A stretch of DNA of 64,000 nt from Pseudomonas frederiksbergensis (GCF_003732665.1 NZ_MOBP01000020.1:46477-110476), one strand, 5' to 3'. Counted from the stretch's first letter, positions 53,804 through 62,604 are shown. Notes: generated by a model from the sequence alone, not told the origin. Program-made: numbers and translations.

Positions 53804-54949
53804 TCAGGCCGTGGCTTTGGTGGGCAGCACGTCATTGGCGATCATTTCGCCAAACGGCCCGGTGAGGTTGGTCACGCCACGTCCGGCCAGGCTGGCATAA
53901 GGTTCCGGCAACAGCGGGAACACCAGCTCGGCAAAGCGATACGCCTCTTCAAGGTGCGGATAGCCGGAGAAAATAAAGCTCTCGATCCCCAGGTCCGCGT
54001 ACTCCTTGATCCGCGCCGCCACTTGCTGCGGATCGCCCACCAGCGCGGTCCCGGCACCGCCACGCACCAGGCCGACACCGGCCCACAGGTTGGGGGCAAT
54101 TTCCAGGTTGTCGCGACGTCCGTCGTGCAGCGCAGCCATGCGCCGCTGACCTTCGGAATCAAAGCGCGAAAACGATTTCTGCGCGGCGGCGATGGTTTCG
54201 TCACTGATGTGCTCGATCAGCTTGTCGGCGGCTTTCCATGCCTCTTCGGCGGTCTCGCGCACGATCACATGCAAGCGAATGCCGAACTTCACCGTGCGCC
54301 CGTTACGCGCAGCACGCTCACGCACATCGGCGAGTTTTTCCGCCACGGCGGCCGGTGGCTCGCCCCAGGTCAGGTACACGTCCACCTGCTCGGCGGCGAG
54401 TTCATGGGCCGCTTCCGACGAACCGCCGAAGTACAGCGGCGGATAAGGCTTCTGTACCGGCGGATACAACGCCTTGGCGTTCTGCACTTGCAAATGTTTG
54501 CCTTCGAAATCGACGGACTCGCCTTGCAGCACGCGACGCCAAATCTGCAGGAATTCGTCGGTGACTTCGTAGCGTTCGCTGTGATCGAGGAAGATCCCGT
54601 CGCCCCGGTTCTCATCCGGGTCACCGCCGGTCACCACGTTGATCAGCAGGCGGCCGTTGGACAGTCGATCCAAAGTTGCGGCCATGCGCGCCGAAACGGT
54701 CGGCGAGATGATCCCGGGACGAATCGCCACCAGGTATTTCAGGCGTTCAGTCAACGGCACCAGCGCCGAGGCGATTACCCATGAGTCTTCGCAGGAGCGG
54801 CCGGTGGGAATCAGTACACCGTGGTAGCCCAGGCTGTCGGCGGCCTGGGCCACTTGTTTCAAATAGTTGAGCGTCACCGGGCGGGCGCCCTGGGTGGTGC
54901 CCAGGTAATGGCCGTCGCCGTGGGTCGGCAGAAACCAGAAAACATCCAT
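53804..54949 (-). CDS. msuD: FMNH2-dependent alkane/methanesulfonate monooxygenase (SsuD/MsuD)
   Basis: A 381-residue bacterial-luciferase-fold enzyme, the length of SsuD. It begins MDVFWFLPTHGDGHYLG and keeps LIPTGRSCEDSW, ATLDRLSNGRLLINVVTGGDP and LYFGGSSEAAHELAAEQVD. It releases sulfite from alkanesulfonates with FMNH2 supplied by the reductase encoded 10 bases upstream. MsuD is preferred over SsuD because the genes around it are msuE and msuC and no ssu transporter is present. Confidence 0.92.
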   Translation of the reverse strand: MDVFWFLPTHGDGHYLGTTQGARPVTLNYLKQVAQAADSLGYHGVLIPTGRSCEDSWVIASALVPLTERLKYLVAIRPGIISPTVSARMAATLDRLSNGRLLINVVTGGDPDENRGDGIFLDHSERYEVTDEFLQIWRRVLQGESVDFEGKHLQVQNAKALYPPVQKPYPPLYFGGSSEAAHELAAEQVDVYLTWGEPPAAVAEKLADVRERAARNGRTVKFGIRLHVIVRETAEEAWKAADKLIEHISDETIAAAQKSFSRFDSEGQRRMAALHDGRRDNLEIAPNLWAGVGLVRGGAGTALVGDPQQVAARIKEYADLGIESFIFSGYPHLEEAYRFAELVFPLLPEPYASLAGRGVTNLTGPFGEMIANDVLPTKATA

Positions 54950-54959
54950 GAAGAGATCC

Positions 54960-55523
54960 TTAAGCGATTTTCAGCAGATTTTTGGGGTGCACGCCAAACA
55001 ACGGCGCGGCGCGTTCTGCAGCAAGACGAATGCGGGCCTTCAAGGGCTCACTGGTTATTTGGTAATTCGAGAAATCGGCTTCGGTGGCGTACACGCCAAT
55101 CGGCAAGGTCAGGGCCTGGAAGAAACTGAACAGTGGGCGCAGTTGATGATCGAGCACCAGTGCATGCCGCTCGCTGCCACCGGTGGCGGCCAGCAAAACC
55201 GGGGTGTTGATCAGCGCATTGAGGTCGATCAGGTCGAACAGGTGCTTGAGCAGGCCAGGGTAGGAACCGCGATAAACCGGCGCGGCGACGATCAGCAGAT
55301 CAGCGCCTTCGATGGCTTGCAGCTCGGCTTCGACCTCGGCGCTCAATTCCTGGCGGGCCAGAGCGGCGCCGAGAGGGCGGGCGATGTCGCCCAGTTCGAT
55401 CAGCTTGCTCTCGATCGGCAACTGTTCACCAAGTTCAGCCAACAGCGCTTGGGTCAGCACCAATGTGCGGGACGGACGCCAGGTGCCGCCGGAGAGGGCA
55501 ACGACTTTCAATGGACGCGACAT
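54960..55523 (-). CDS. msuE: NADH-dependent FMN reductase MsuE
   Basis: A 187-residue flavodoxin-like FMN reductase: VVALSGGTWRPSRTLVL (flavin phosphate loop, about 7-23), ADLLIVAAPVYRGSYPGLLKHLFDLID and LLAATGGSERHAL. It supplies FMNH2 to MsuD and MsuC. The start MSRPLKVVAL has AAGGA at 7-base spacing. It is the first gene of the operon, 56 bases from a sigma-54 promoter. Confidence 0.93.
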   Translation of the reverse strand: MSRPLKVVALSGGTWRPSRTLVLTQALLAELGEQLPIESKLIELGDIARPLGAALARQELSAEVEAELQAIEGADLLIVAAPVYRGSYPGLLKHLFDLIDLNALINTPVLLAATGGSERHALVLDHQLRPLFSFFQALTLPIGVYATEADFSNYQITSEPLKARIRLAAERAAPLFGVHPKNLLKIA

Positions 55524-55578
55524 GATCAGTTCCTTTTTAAACAGTTGCTCGGGGAGCAGTGAAGAGTCACTGGGCTTG

Positions 55579-55594
55579 AGCAAGACCTGTACCA
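55579..55594 (-). promoter_or_regulatory. Sigma-54 (-24/-12) promoter of msuEDC-sfnR
   Basis: On the minus strand the sequence is TGGTACAGGTCTTGCT, matching TGGCAC-N5-TTGCW at all but one consensus base, with GG and GC ten bases apart. It lies 56 bases upstream of msuE. Confidence 0.88.
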
Positions 55595-55679
55595 ATCCTT
55601 AGAAGGCCCGTTTTCCGAGGCTTGCAGCGCCGTGTTCAAGGCCAACTGTGTGATTGGCGGGGCTGTTTGTTGAATGACT

Positions 55680-55708
55680 GTTGCCAGGCAAACAGTTGCG
55701 TGGGCAAC
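55680..55708. promoter_or_regulatory. Tandem dyads upstream of the msu sigma-54 promoter (candidate SfnR sites)
   Basis: GTTGCCAGGCAAAC (55680-55693) and GTTGCGTGGGCAAC (55695-55708) are two adjacent dyads of the form GTTGC-N4/5-CAAC. They sit about 90 bases upstream of the -24 element, where an enhancer-binding protein binds. Assignment to SfnR is inferred. I see nothing else in the rest of the 55524-55912 gap. Confidence 0.6.
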
Positions 55709-55912
55709 AGTGGATGCAGCGATGCCGTTGTTATAAAGGCTCGTTGTTATTCCGTAAAAGATCATTAATGGATATTTATAGACCGTTATTGAATATGTGG
55801 GCGGCGAGCGTTCGATCCTGATACCCACTATCGAGAGCGTTGATTTCTGCCAGACCCGGGCCGGGCGTAGCCTTCACCCATCGCCAAACACAACTTTGTC
55901 AGGACGCTCCCC

Positions 55913-56182
55913 ATGAACCGCTTACTCACTGTTTCCTTGCTGCTCGCCGTTTCCGTTCTCGCCGGTTGTGCCAGCCATGTTTCGCCCGAGTTGCGGCCCT
56001 ACACCGCTGAAGAAACCAAGGAGCTGGCGCTGGAAGCCTTGAACCGCCAAGGGTTGTCCTTCGAGGAATACCACGCGAAAAAAGCCGCGTTGCTCGGCCA
56101 ACCGCAGAAATCCTTCGGCTTTGATAGCCAAGGCGAAATGAACGCCGAACGTGCCGTACACCTTCACGGTCGCCCAAGCTAA
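55913..56182 (+). CDS. Small lipoprotein, function unknown
   Basis: An 89-residue protein with a lipoprotein signal: hydrophobic core LLTVSLLLAVSVLAGC, with the lipid-bearing Cys at residue 19. The mature part is short and charged (YTAEETKELALEALNRQG, FEEYHAKKAALLG), probably helical. AGGA lies 9 bases before the ATG. It is probably anchored in the outer membrane; no function can be read. Confidence 0.72.
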   Translation: MNRLLTVSLLLAVSVLAGCASHVSPELRPYTAEETKELALEALNRQGLSFEEYHAKKAALLGQPQKSFGFDSQGEMNAERAVHLHGRPS

Positions 56183-56283
56183 TTCCAGACTGTACTGCTC
56201 GAACTTTTACCCAACTGTCCGTGGGTTTCGGGCAAGGCGTGCGATAGGGTCAATACCTGACTGACCCTGACGGACTGCCACCC

Positions 56284-56895
56284 ATGCTCTCGCTCGATCT
56301 GCTGCTGGGCTTCGCCCTGTTTGCCCTTGTGACCTCGATCACCCCCGGCCCAAACAACACCATGTTGCTGGCATCGGGCGTGAACTTCGGCTTTAACCGC
56401 ACCATCCCCCATATGCTCGGCATCACCTGCGGTTTCTTCGTTTTGGTGGTCGCGGTGGGTTTTGGCCTGGGCGCGGTATTTCAAACCTATCCGTTGCTCT
56501 ACACCGTCCTGCGTTACGTCGGCGCGGCGTATCTGCTGTACCTGGCCTGGAAAATCGCCCACTCCGGGCCGGTTTCCGAAAGCGAAAAGGGCGAAAGCAA
56601 ACCGATCAGTTACCTCGGCGCCGCGGCGTTTCAGTGGGTCAACCCCAAGGCCTGGATCATGGCCATTGGCGCCATCAGCACTTACACGCCGATGCAGGGT
56701 TATTTCACCAATGTGATCGTGATCGCTGCGGTTTTTGCCCTGATCAACCTGCCGAGCGTCGGTGTCTGGGCCGGTTGCGGCACTTTGTTGCGCAATGTGT
56801 TGAAGGATCGCCGCTGGTTGCGCATCTTCAACTGGGGCATGGCCTTGCTGCTGGTGGCTTCGCTGTATCCGTTGTTGATCGAAAGCTTTAGCTGA
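56284..56895 (+). CDS. LysE/RhtB-family amino-acid exporter
   Basis: A 203-residue inner-membrane protein with five or six helices. The family signature SITPGPNNTMLLASGVNFGF is at residues 18-37, followed by GITCGFFVLVVAVGFGLGA. It exports amino acids or analogues. It is a single gene downstream of the small lipoprotein gene, not in an evident operon. Confidence 0.87.
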   Translation: MLSLDLLLGFALFALVTSITPGPNNTMLLASGVNFGFNRTIPHMLGITCGFFVLVVAVGFGLGAVFQTYPLLYTVLRYVGAAYLLYLAWKIAHSGPVSESEKGESKPISYLGAAAFQWVNPKAWIMAIGAISTYTPMQGYFTNVIVIAAVFALINLPSVGVWAGCGTLLRNVLKDRRWLRIFNWGMALLLVASLYPLLIESFS

Positions 56896-57058
56896 CGCAT
56901 TGCTTCAACCGGTTGCCCGATGCCTGTTAAGCTCGACTTCAGGAGCGTTCCTACGCACTTTGAAATGAAGTCGTATTTCTTTAACAGCATCCGATCAGGT
57001 ATTGCTGGTGTCCTTACCCCGCGCACCTGATCCCGGAACACGCTCTGCGAGCCTTTTT

Positions 57059-58216
57059 ATGAATAAACGTCCGTTGTATTTCGACTACGCCGCCACCACA
57101 CCGGTGGACGAGCGGGTCATCAAGGTCATGGTCGAGTGTCTGGGTTTCAACGGCAACTTCGGCAACCCGGCGTCCAGCTCCCATGCGTTTGGCCAGCAAG
57201 CCCGGCAATCGGTCGAGCTGGCGCGCCAGCAAGTGGCCGAACTGGTGGGTGCCCAAGCCGAGCAGATCGTCTGGACCTCCGGCGCCACCGAATCCAATAA
57301 CCTCGCGCTCAAGGGCGTCGCCCAGGCCCGGGGTGTGTCCGGCGGTCACATCATCACCAGCCAGATTGAACACAAGGCGATCCTCGACACCGCGAAACAA
57401 TTGCAGGACGCCGGTGTGGCGGTGACCTATCTGGTCCCGGACGCCGAAGGCCTGATTACCCCGCAAGCGGTCAGCGAAGCCATGCGCGACGACACGTTTC
57501 TGGTGTCATTGATGCTGGTGAATAACGAATTGGGCACGGTCAACGACATCCCGGCCATCGGCCAGGTGGTGCGTAATCGTGACGCGTTGTTTCATGTCGA
57601 CGCCGCTCAAGGCGCAGGAAAAGTCGCGATCGACCTGGCCGAATGGCCGGTGGACCTGATGTCATTCTCTGCGCACAAGATCTACGGTCCCAAAGGGATC
57701 GGCGCGTTGTACGTCGGCCCTCGTGCGCAACAGCGTTTGCAGGCGCAGATCCACGGCGGCGGGCATGAGGGCGGGTTGCGTTCCGGCACCCTGGCCACGC
57801 ACCAGATCGTGGCCATGGGCGAAGCGTTTGCGTTGGCGGCGACTTTGTTCGAGGACGAGAAAGCCACCATCGTTCACCTGCGCGAGCGCTTGCTCGAACA
57901 GCTCTTGAGCATCCCCGGCGTGCGCCTTAATGGCAGCGCGGCACAGCGTATCCCTCATACCCTGAGCCTGACCTTCGGCGAAGGCGAGTTCAATGTCGCG
58001 TCGTTGGGCCATTCGATCGCGTTTTCCGCGACCTCGGCCTGCAACTCCGCGAGCAATGCGCCATCCCACGTGCTGCTGGCCTTGGGGCATGACGCCCGTT
58101 CGGCCGGTCGCACCATCCGCTTGAGCCTGGGCCGGTTCACCACCGAGCAGGATATCGACCAGGCGGTTCAACTGATTAAAGCGGCCTGTGCCAGCGCGCC
58201 GGCGTTCTGGCAATAG
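57059..58216 (+). CDS. IscS/NifS-like cysteine desulfurase (class V aminotransferase)
   Basis: A 385-residue PLP enzyme: YFDYAATTPVDERV (residues 7-20), TSGATESNNLALKG, PLP lysine in SFSAHKIYGPKGIG, and a Cys-containing loop SATSACNSASNAPSHVL aligned with the IscS sulfur-accepting cysteine. It would release sulfur from cysteine. It is not beside isc or suf genes. ATG 57059 is chosen because YFDYAATTPV needs only a short lead. The 163 bases before it contain no gene. Confidence 0.85.
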   Translation: MNKRPLYFDYAATTPVDERVIKVMVECLGFNGNFGNPASSSHAFGQQARQSVELARQQVAELVGAQAEQIVWTSGATESNNLALKGVAQARGVSGGHIITSQIEHKAILDTAKQLQDAGVAVTYLVPDAEGLITPQAVSEAMRDDTFLVSLMLVNNELGTVNDIPAIGQVVRNRDALFHVDAAQGAGKVAIDLAEWPVDLMSFSAHKIYGPKGIGALYVGPRAQQRLQAQIHGGGHEGGLRSGTLATHQIVAMGEAFALAATLFEDEKATIVHLRERLLEQLLSIPGVRLNGSAAQRIPHTLSLTFGEGEFNVASLGHSIAFSATSACNSASNAPSHVLLALGHDARSAGRTIRLSLGRFTTEQDIDQAVQLIKAACASAPAFWQ

Positions 58217-58281
58217 GCCGTCAAAGCGCCGACTCAGATCGGCACTCAACAATAATGATGAAGTGGTTAGCAGGAGAGATG

Positions 58282-60090
58282 ATGAGTACGCAGCCTTTGA
58301 CCAATGGATTGGTATCCCAGCGCCTGGCGCAAACCCGCGAGCTGATGAACCGGGAGGGCATTCACGCCCTGCTGGTGCCGTCGGCCGACCCGCACCTGTC
58401 CGAATACCTGCCGGGTTACTGGCAAGGGCGGCAGTGGCTGTCGGGTTTCCATGGCTCGGTGGGTACTCTGATTGTTACCCCGGATTTCGCCGGTGTCTGG
58501 GCCGACAGCCGTTACTGGGAGCAAGCGACCAAGGAACTCAAGGGCAGCGGCATCGAACTGGTCAAGCTGCAACCGGGTCAACCAAGCCCGCTGGACTGGC
58601 TGGCTGAGCAAACCCCTGAAGGCGGCGTGGTCGCGGTCGATGGTGCGGTGATGGCAGTGGCCTCGGCACGCACCCTGGGCGGCAAACTCGAAGAGCGCGG
58701 TGCGCGTCTGCGTACTGATATCGACTTGCTGAGCGAAGTCTGGAGCGACCGCCCAAGCCTGCCGAACGAGCCGATCTATCAACACTTGCCGCCGCAAGCG
58801 ACCGTGAGCCGTGGCGAGAAACTGGCCAATCTGCGTGAAGTCTTGCAAGAGCGCGGTGCCGATTGGCATTTCATCGCCACCCTCGACGACATCGCGTGGC
58901 TGTTCAACCTGCGTGGCGGCGATGTGTCGTTCAACCCGGTGTTCGTCTCCTTCGCCTTGATCAGTCAGCAGCAGGCAACCCTGTTTGTGGCCCTGAGCAA
59001 AGTCAGCGCCGAACTGCGCGCCATCCTCGAAGCAGACGGTGTGACCCTGCGCGATTACAGCGAAGTGGCCGATGCGTTGGGCGCCGTGCCGAGTGGGGCG
59101 AGCCTGCAGGTCGATCCGGCCCGCGTCACCGCCGGGTTGCTGGATAACCTGAACAGCGGCGTCAAACTGTTGGAAGGTTTGAACCCGACCACCCTGGCCA
59201 AATCCCGGAAAAGCCTGGACGACGCTGCACACATCCGCCAAGCCATGGAGCAGGACGGCGCGGCGTTGTGCGAATTCTTCGCCTGGCTGGAATCGGCCTG
59301 GGGCCGTGAGCGCATTACCGAACTGACCATCGACGAGCACCTGACCGCAGCGCGCATGCGGCGCCCGGATTATGTGTCGCTGAGTTTCAATACCATTGCC
59401 GCGTTCAACGCCAATGGCGCCATGCCGCACTACCACGCCACGGAAGAAGAACACGCGGTGATCGAGGGCGACGGTTTGTTGCTGATCGACTCCGGTGGCC
59501 AGTACCTGGGCGGCACTACGGACATCACACGGATGGTGCCGGTTGGCACGCCAACCGACGAGCAGAAGCGCGATTGCACGCGGGTGCTCAAGGGTGTAAT
59601 CGCCTTGTCCCGGGCGCAGTTTCCAAAAGGGATTTTGTCGCCGTTGCTGGATTCCATCGCCCGTGCGCCGATCTGGGCGGAGAGCGTCGATTACGGTCAC
59701 GGCACCGGTCACGGCGTCGGCTATTTCCTGAACGTTCACGAAGGCCCGCAAGTGATTGCCTATCAAGCCGCAGCCGCGCCGCAAACCGCGATGCAGGCGG
59801 GGATGATCACCTCTATCGAGCCGGGGACTTATCGTCCGGGTCGTTGGGGTGTGCGGATCGAAAACCTGGTATTGAACCGTGAAGCCGGGAAAAGCGAATT
59901 CGGTGAGTTCCTGAAATTCGAAACCCTGACTCTGTGCCCGATCGACACGCGCTGCCTGGAGCCGTCGCTGCTGACCCAGGACGAGAAAGAGTGGTTCAAC
60001 GCTTATCACGCTGAAGTGCGCGAACGCTTGAGCCCGTTGCTCGATGGTGCTGCCCTTGAGTGGCTGAACACCCGTACTGCCGCTATTTGA
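58282..60090 (+). CDS. Xaa-Pro aminopeptidase (aminopeptidase P, M24B, long form)
   Basis: A 602-residue metallopeptidase, the length of eukaryotic-type aminopeptidase P. The N-terminal two creatinase-like domains are followed by the pita-bread domain with metal ligands in LLIDSGGQYLGGTTDITR (two Asp), GHGTGHGVGYFLNVHEG (His), ITSIEPGTY (Glu) and VRIENLVL (Glu). It removes N-terminal residues before proline in the cytoplasm. AGGAGAG points to ATG 58282; upstream ATGs have no site. Confidence 0.92.
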   Translation: MSTQPLTNGLVSQRLAQTRELMNREGIHALLVPSADPHLSEYLPGYWQGRQWLSGFHGSVGTLIVTPDFAGVWADSRYWEQATKELKGSGIELVKLQPGQPSPLDWLAEQTPEGGVVAVDGAVMAVASARTLGGKLEERGARLRTDIDLLSEVWSDRPSLPNEPIYQHLPPQATVSRGEKLANLREVLQERGADWHFIATLDDIAWLFNLRGGDVSFNPVFVSFALISQQQATLFVALSKVSAELRAILEADGVTLRDYSEVADALGAVPSGASLQVDPARVTAGLLDNLNSGVKLLEGLNPTTLAKSRKSLDDAAHIRQAMEQDGAALCEFFAWLESAWGRERITELTIDEHLTAARMRRPDYVSLSFNTIAAFNANGAMPHYHATEEEHAVIEGDGLLLIDSGGQYLGGTTDITRMVPVGTPTDEQKRDCTRVLKGVIALSRAQFPKGILSPLLDSIARAPIWAESVDYGHGTGHGVGYFLNVHEGPQVIAYQAAAAPQTAMQAGMITSIEPGTYRPGRWGVRIENLVLNREAGKSEFGEFLKFETLTLCPIDTRCLEPSLLTQDEKEWFNAYHAEVRERLSPLLDGAALEWLNTRTAAI

Positions 60091-60102
60091 TCGATCTGAG
60101 CC

Positions 60103-60124
60103 CAGGCGCCTTATCTGGCGCCTG
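60103..60124. terminator. Hairpin between convergent pepP-type and isomerase genes
   Basis: CAGGCGCC (60103-60110) pairs perfectly with GGCGCCTG (60117-60124) around TTATCT. There is no clear T-run, so termination is plausible but not certain; it lies in a 46-base convergent gap. Confidence 0.5.
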
Positions 60125-60136
60125 AGCTACGGGGAT

Positions 60137-60727
60137 CTAACTCAGGGCTTCAACCACAAAGTCCAGGCGGTCCTGGCCGAAGAACAACCGATTATCGATA
60201 AACATGCTCGGCGCACCGAAGACGCCGCGCTTCACTGCCTTCTCGGTATTGGCCTTGAGGGCGGCTTTGACTTCCTCGTCGGCGGTCAGGGCCAGCACCT
60301 CATTCGGGTCAAAACCATTCTGTGTCAACACCGCTGCCACAGTCGCCGGGTCATCGAGGCTACGACCCTCAACCCACAACGCCGTAAACAGACAATCGAT
60401 AAACGCCTTGAAACGCTCGGGATGGCGCAGTTGCATGCCCATGACGGCGCGCATCAGCATCAGCGTGTTGATCGGGAAATGCGGATTGAATTTGAGTGGC
60501 ACGCCGTAGCGCGTGGCGTAGCGGTCCAGGTCCTCAAACATGTAGCGACCCTTGGCCGGGATGGTCGCCGGTGAGGCATTGCCAGTGGCTTTGAAGACGC
60601 CACCCAGCAGCAGAGGAATGTAGATCAGCTCACTACCGGTCTGCGCGCAGATCTTCGGCAGTTGGGTGTAGGCCAGGTACGTGGCGGGGCTGCCGAGGTC
60701 GAAGTAGAACTCCACGGTTTTGCTCAT
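60137..60727 (-). CDS. DsbA-family 2-hydroxychromene-2-carboxylate isomerase-like protein
   Basis: A 196-residue kappa-GST-like protein. The N-terminus FYFDLGSPATYLAY carries the Ser used by HCCA isomerases in place of a CxxC. GVFGAPSMFIDNRLFFGQDRLDFV near the end is the conserved cis-Pro and glutathione region. It may isomerise an aromatic ring-cleavage intermediate or act as a glutathione transferase. It follows the SDR gene by 38 bases on the same strand, controlled by the divergent TetR. Confidence 0.85.
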   Translation of the reverse strand: MSKTVEFYFDLGSPATYLAYTQLPKICAQTGSELIYIPLLLGGVFKATGNASPATIPAKGRYMFEDLDRYATRYGVPLKFNPHFPINTLMLMRAVMGMQLRHPERFKAFIDCLFTALWVEGRSLDDPATVAAVLTQNGFDPNEVLALTADEEVKAALKANTEKAVKRGVFGAPSMFIDNRLFFGQDRLDFVVEALS

Positions 60728-60765
60728 GGTCAATCACTCTGCTTATTGTTGTTGTGGGGGAGGGC

Positions 60766-61494
60766 TTACCAGCGTTCGTTCCAGGGGCGCAGGTCGAGCT
60801 CGAAGGTCCAGGCGTCCCGTGGCTGGCTGTGCAGATACCAGTAATTTTCCGCAATGTGCTCGGGGTTGAGGATGCCGTCCTGATCCTTGGTCGCGTACTT
60901 TTCCGGGAAGCTGTCGCGGATGAAGTCGGTATCGATGGCGCCGTCGACCACGACATGGGCGACATGGATGTTCATCGGCCCCAGTTCCCTGGCCATGCTT
61001 TGGGCCAAGGCGCGAATGCCATGCTTGGCGCCGGCGAAAGCGGCAAACCCGGCGGCGCCGCGCATACCAGCGGTGGCGCCGGTAAACAGGATCGTCCCGC
61101 GCTGACGCTTGGCCATGCGCTTGGCCACTTCCCGGGCATTGAGAAATCCTGAGAAACAGGCCATTTCCCAGATCTTGAAATACTTGCGAGCGGTTTCTTC
61201 GAGAATGCTGCACGGCACGTTGGCGCCGATATTGAAGACGAAGGCTTCGATCGGGCCGATCTCGGTTTCGATCTGTTCCACCAGCGCAATCACATCCTCT
61301 TCCTTGCGCGCATCACAGGCAAAACCGTGAGCCTCGCCACCGCTGGCCTTGATCGCATCCACCAGCGGTTGGAGTTTGTCGGCGCTGCGGCGGGTGACAC
61401 AGGCAATGAAACCTTCCCGGGCAAAGCGTTTTGCGATGGCGCCACCGGTAGCATCCCCAGCACCGACAACCAGTACGACCTTCTTGTTATTCAT
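60766..61494 (-). CDS. SDR-family protein lacking the catalytic Ser and Tyr
   Basis: A 242-residue SDR fold protein. The cofactor loop is atypical (VVGAGDATGGAI, residues 10-20). The YxxxK position reads FAGAK (Phe153, Lys157) and the Ser position reads Ala140, so two of the classical catalytic residues are gone; NIGAN (88-92) keeps the Asn. It may be a reductase with altered chemistry or a binding protein. It is the first gene of a two-gene unit with the isomerase-like gene and is read away from the TetR gene. Confidence 0.82.
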   Translation of the reverse strand: MNNKKVVLVVGAGDATGGAIAKRFAREGFIACVTRRSADKLQPLVDAIKASGGEAHGFACDARKEEDVIALVEQIETEIGPIEAFVFNIGANVPCSILEETARKYFKIWEMACFSGFLNAREVAKRMAKRQRGTILFTGATAGMRGAAGFAAFAGAKHGIRALAQSMARELGPMNIHVAHVVVDGAIDTDFIRDSFPEKYATKDQDGILNPEHIAENYWYLHSQPRDAWTFELDLRPWNERW

Positions 61495-61510
61495 GGGTGG
61501 ATCCCTTTAG

Positions 61511-61537
61511 TAAACGATCGTTAACTGAACGAACGTT
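61511..61537. promoter_or_regulatory. Tandem TetR operator between SDR and TetR genes
   Basis: AACGATCGTT (61513-61522) and AACGAACGTT (61528-61537) both fit AACG-N2-CGTT, centred 15 bases apart, in the 92-base divergent gap. They lie about 20 bases upstream of the SDR start. Binding by the adjacent TetR protein is inferred. Confidence 0.7.
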
Positions 61538-61586
61538 ATGCTACGATCCGGCCAGCGTCAAGGTGATCAATCCTGAGGACAAGGCA

Positions 61587-62165
61587 ATGCGTTACTCGCC
61601 CAATCACAAGCTGGAAACCAAAGAGAAGTTGCTCGAAAGCAGTGCGGTGTCGGCCAAGAAGTCTGGTTTTGCAACGGTCGGCGTCGACGGGCTGATGAAA
61701 GCGATCGGCTTGAGTGGCGCGGCGTTCTACAGTCATTTTTCGTCGAAGGATGAGCTGTTCGCGGCGATCGTCGAGCGAGAGCTATGTCAGAGCCTGGCCC
61801 GGTTGGGTGGGCATGGCGAGCAGGATCACGCCAGGCTTGAGCGTTGCCTCAAGCATTACTTGAGCATGGCCCATGTCGAGCAGCCGGAGTCTGGCTGTGC
61901 TTTGCCGGCGTTGGGGGCCGAGATTGCCCGTTCGGACCTGGTGGTACGCCAGCAGGCAGAGCTCTGGATTTGTCGGCTTCAGGAGAGCTGGGCGCGGATT
62001 CTGGACAGCGACAGCCTGGCATGGGCGATTCTGTCGCAGTGCATCGGTGCGCTGGTGGTGGCGCGTATGTTGGCCACTGCGGATATCCAGCGAACCGTGT
62101 TGCAATCCAGCCAGCAAGAGATTGGCCGCCAGATTGCCGGGCGGCATCAAGCTATTTGCAAATGA
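61587..62165 (+). CDS. TetR-family transcriptional regulator
   Basis: A 192-residue TetR regulator with the N-terminal helix-turn-helix KKSGFATVGVDGLMKAIGLS followed by GAAFYSHFSSKDELFAAIV. The C-terminal domain has the TetR_C-type CALPALGAEIARSD. ATG 61587 is chosen over an upstream frame because it gives the family start and follows AAGG. It is divergent from the SDR/isomerase genes and probably represses them. Confidence 0.87.
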   Translation: MRYSPNHKLETKEKLLESSAVSAKKSGFATVGVDGLMKAIGLSGAAFYSHFSSKDELFAAIVERELCQSLARLGGHGEQDHARLERCLKHYLSMAHVEQPESGCALPALGAEIARSDLVVRQQAELWICRLQESWARILDSDSLAWAILSQCIGALVVARMLATADIQRTVLQSSQQEIGRQIAGRHQAICK

Positions 62166-62433
62166 CGATCATGCTGCGACTGGTGTAGCCGGCGGGGTTG
62201 AGGCCGAATGGATAGTCGCCGGGCTCTTCCACCGCGTCCCCCGACTTGGCGATGACCTTGTAGCCTTTGGGCGCGCACGAATTGGCGGCGCTGGTGTAGC
62301 ACTTGTCCCAGGAAGACGAGAGGCCCGAACAGTTGATATGCAGGCCTTTCTTGCCGTGCTTGACCTGGGTCTTCGAGGTCGCCGCGCAGCCCGCAACTGC
62401 AATTACGGCGATCAGGAGCAAAATTCGTTTCAT
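62152..62433 (-). CDS. Small lipoprotein, function unknown
   Basis: A 93-residue protein with lipoprotein signal ILLLIAVIAVAGC (Cys at 16) and four further cysteines in the mature part that could form disulfides (INCSGL, DKCYTS, NSCAPK and the terminal IVICK). The phrase APKGYKVIAKSGD recalls small putative lipoproteins common in Pseudomonas. The last 14 bases overlap the convergent TetR gene. No function can be read. Confidence 0.72.
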   Translation of the reverse strand: MKRILLLIAVIAVAGCAATSKTQVKHGKKGLHINCSGLSSSWDKCYTSAANSCAPKGYKVIAKSGDAVEEPGDYPFGLNPAGYTSRSMIVICK

Positions 62434-62604
62434 TACTGTCCTTAAGCGGCCCGGATCTTGTGTCCGGGTCTGGCTGCATTCGCTTTCACTTTCGTTTGGC
62501 GCTCGGATATCCCTATCTGTAGAAGTCCATGGGTGGCACCGGGTTGCGGGCCTAAACATGGCCTAAATGAGCGGCAAATACCAGACCTTCGTTAAATCCC
62601 CCCA

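Noticed and set aside
53804..54949. SfnG, dimethyl-sulfone monooxygenase
   Set aside because: The N-terminus and conserved blocks match SsuD/MsuD, and the neighbours are msuE and msuC; SfnG has a different start region as I remember it.
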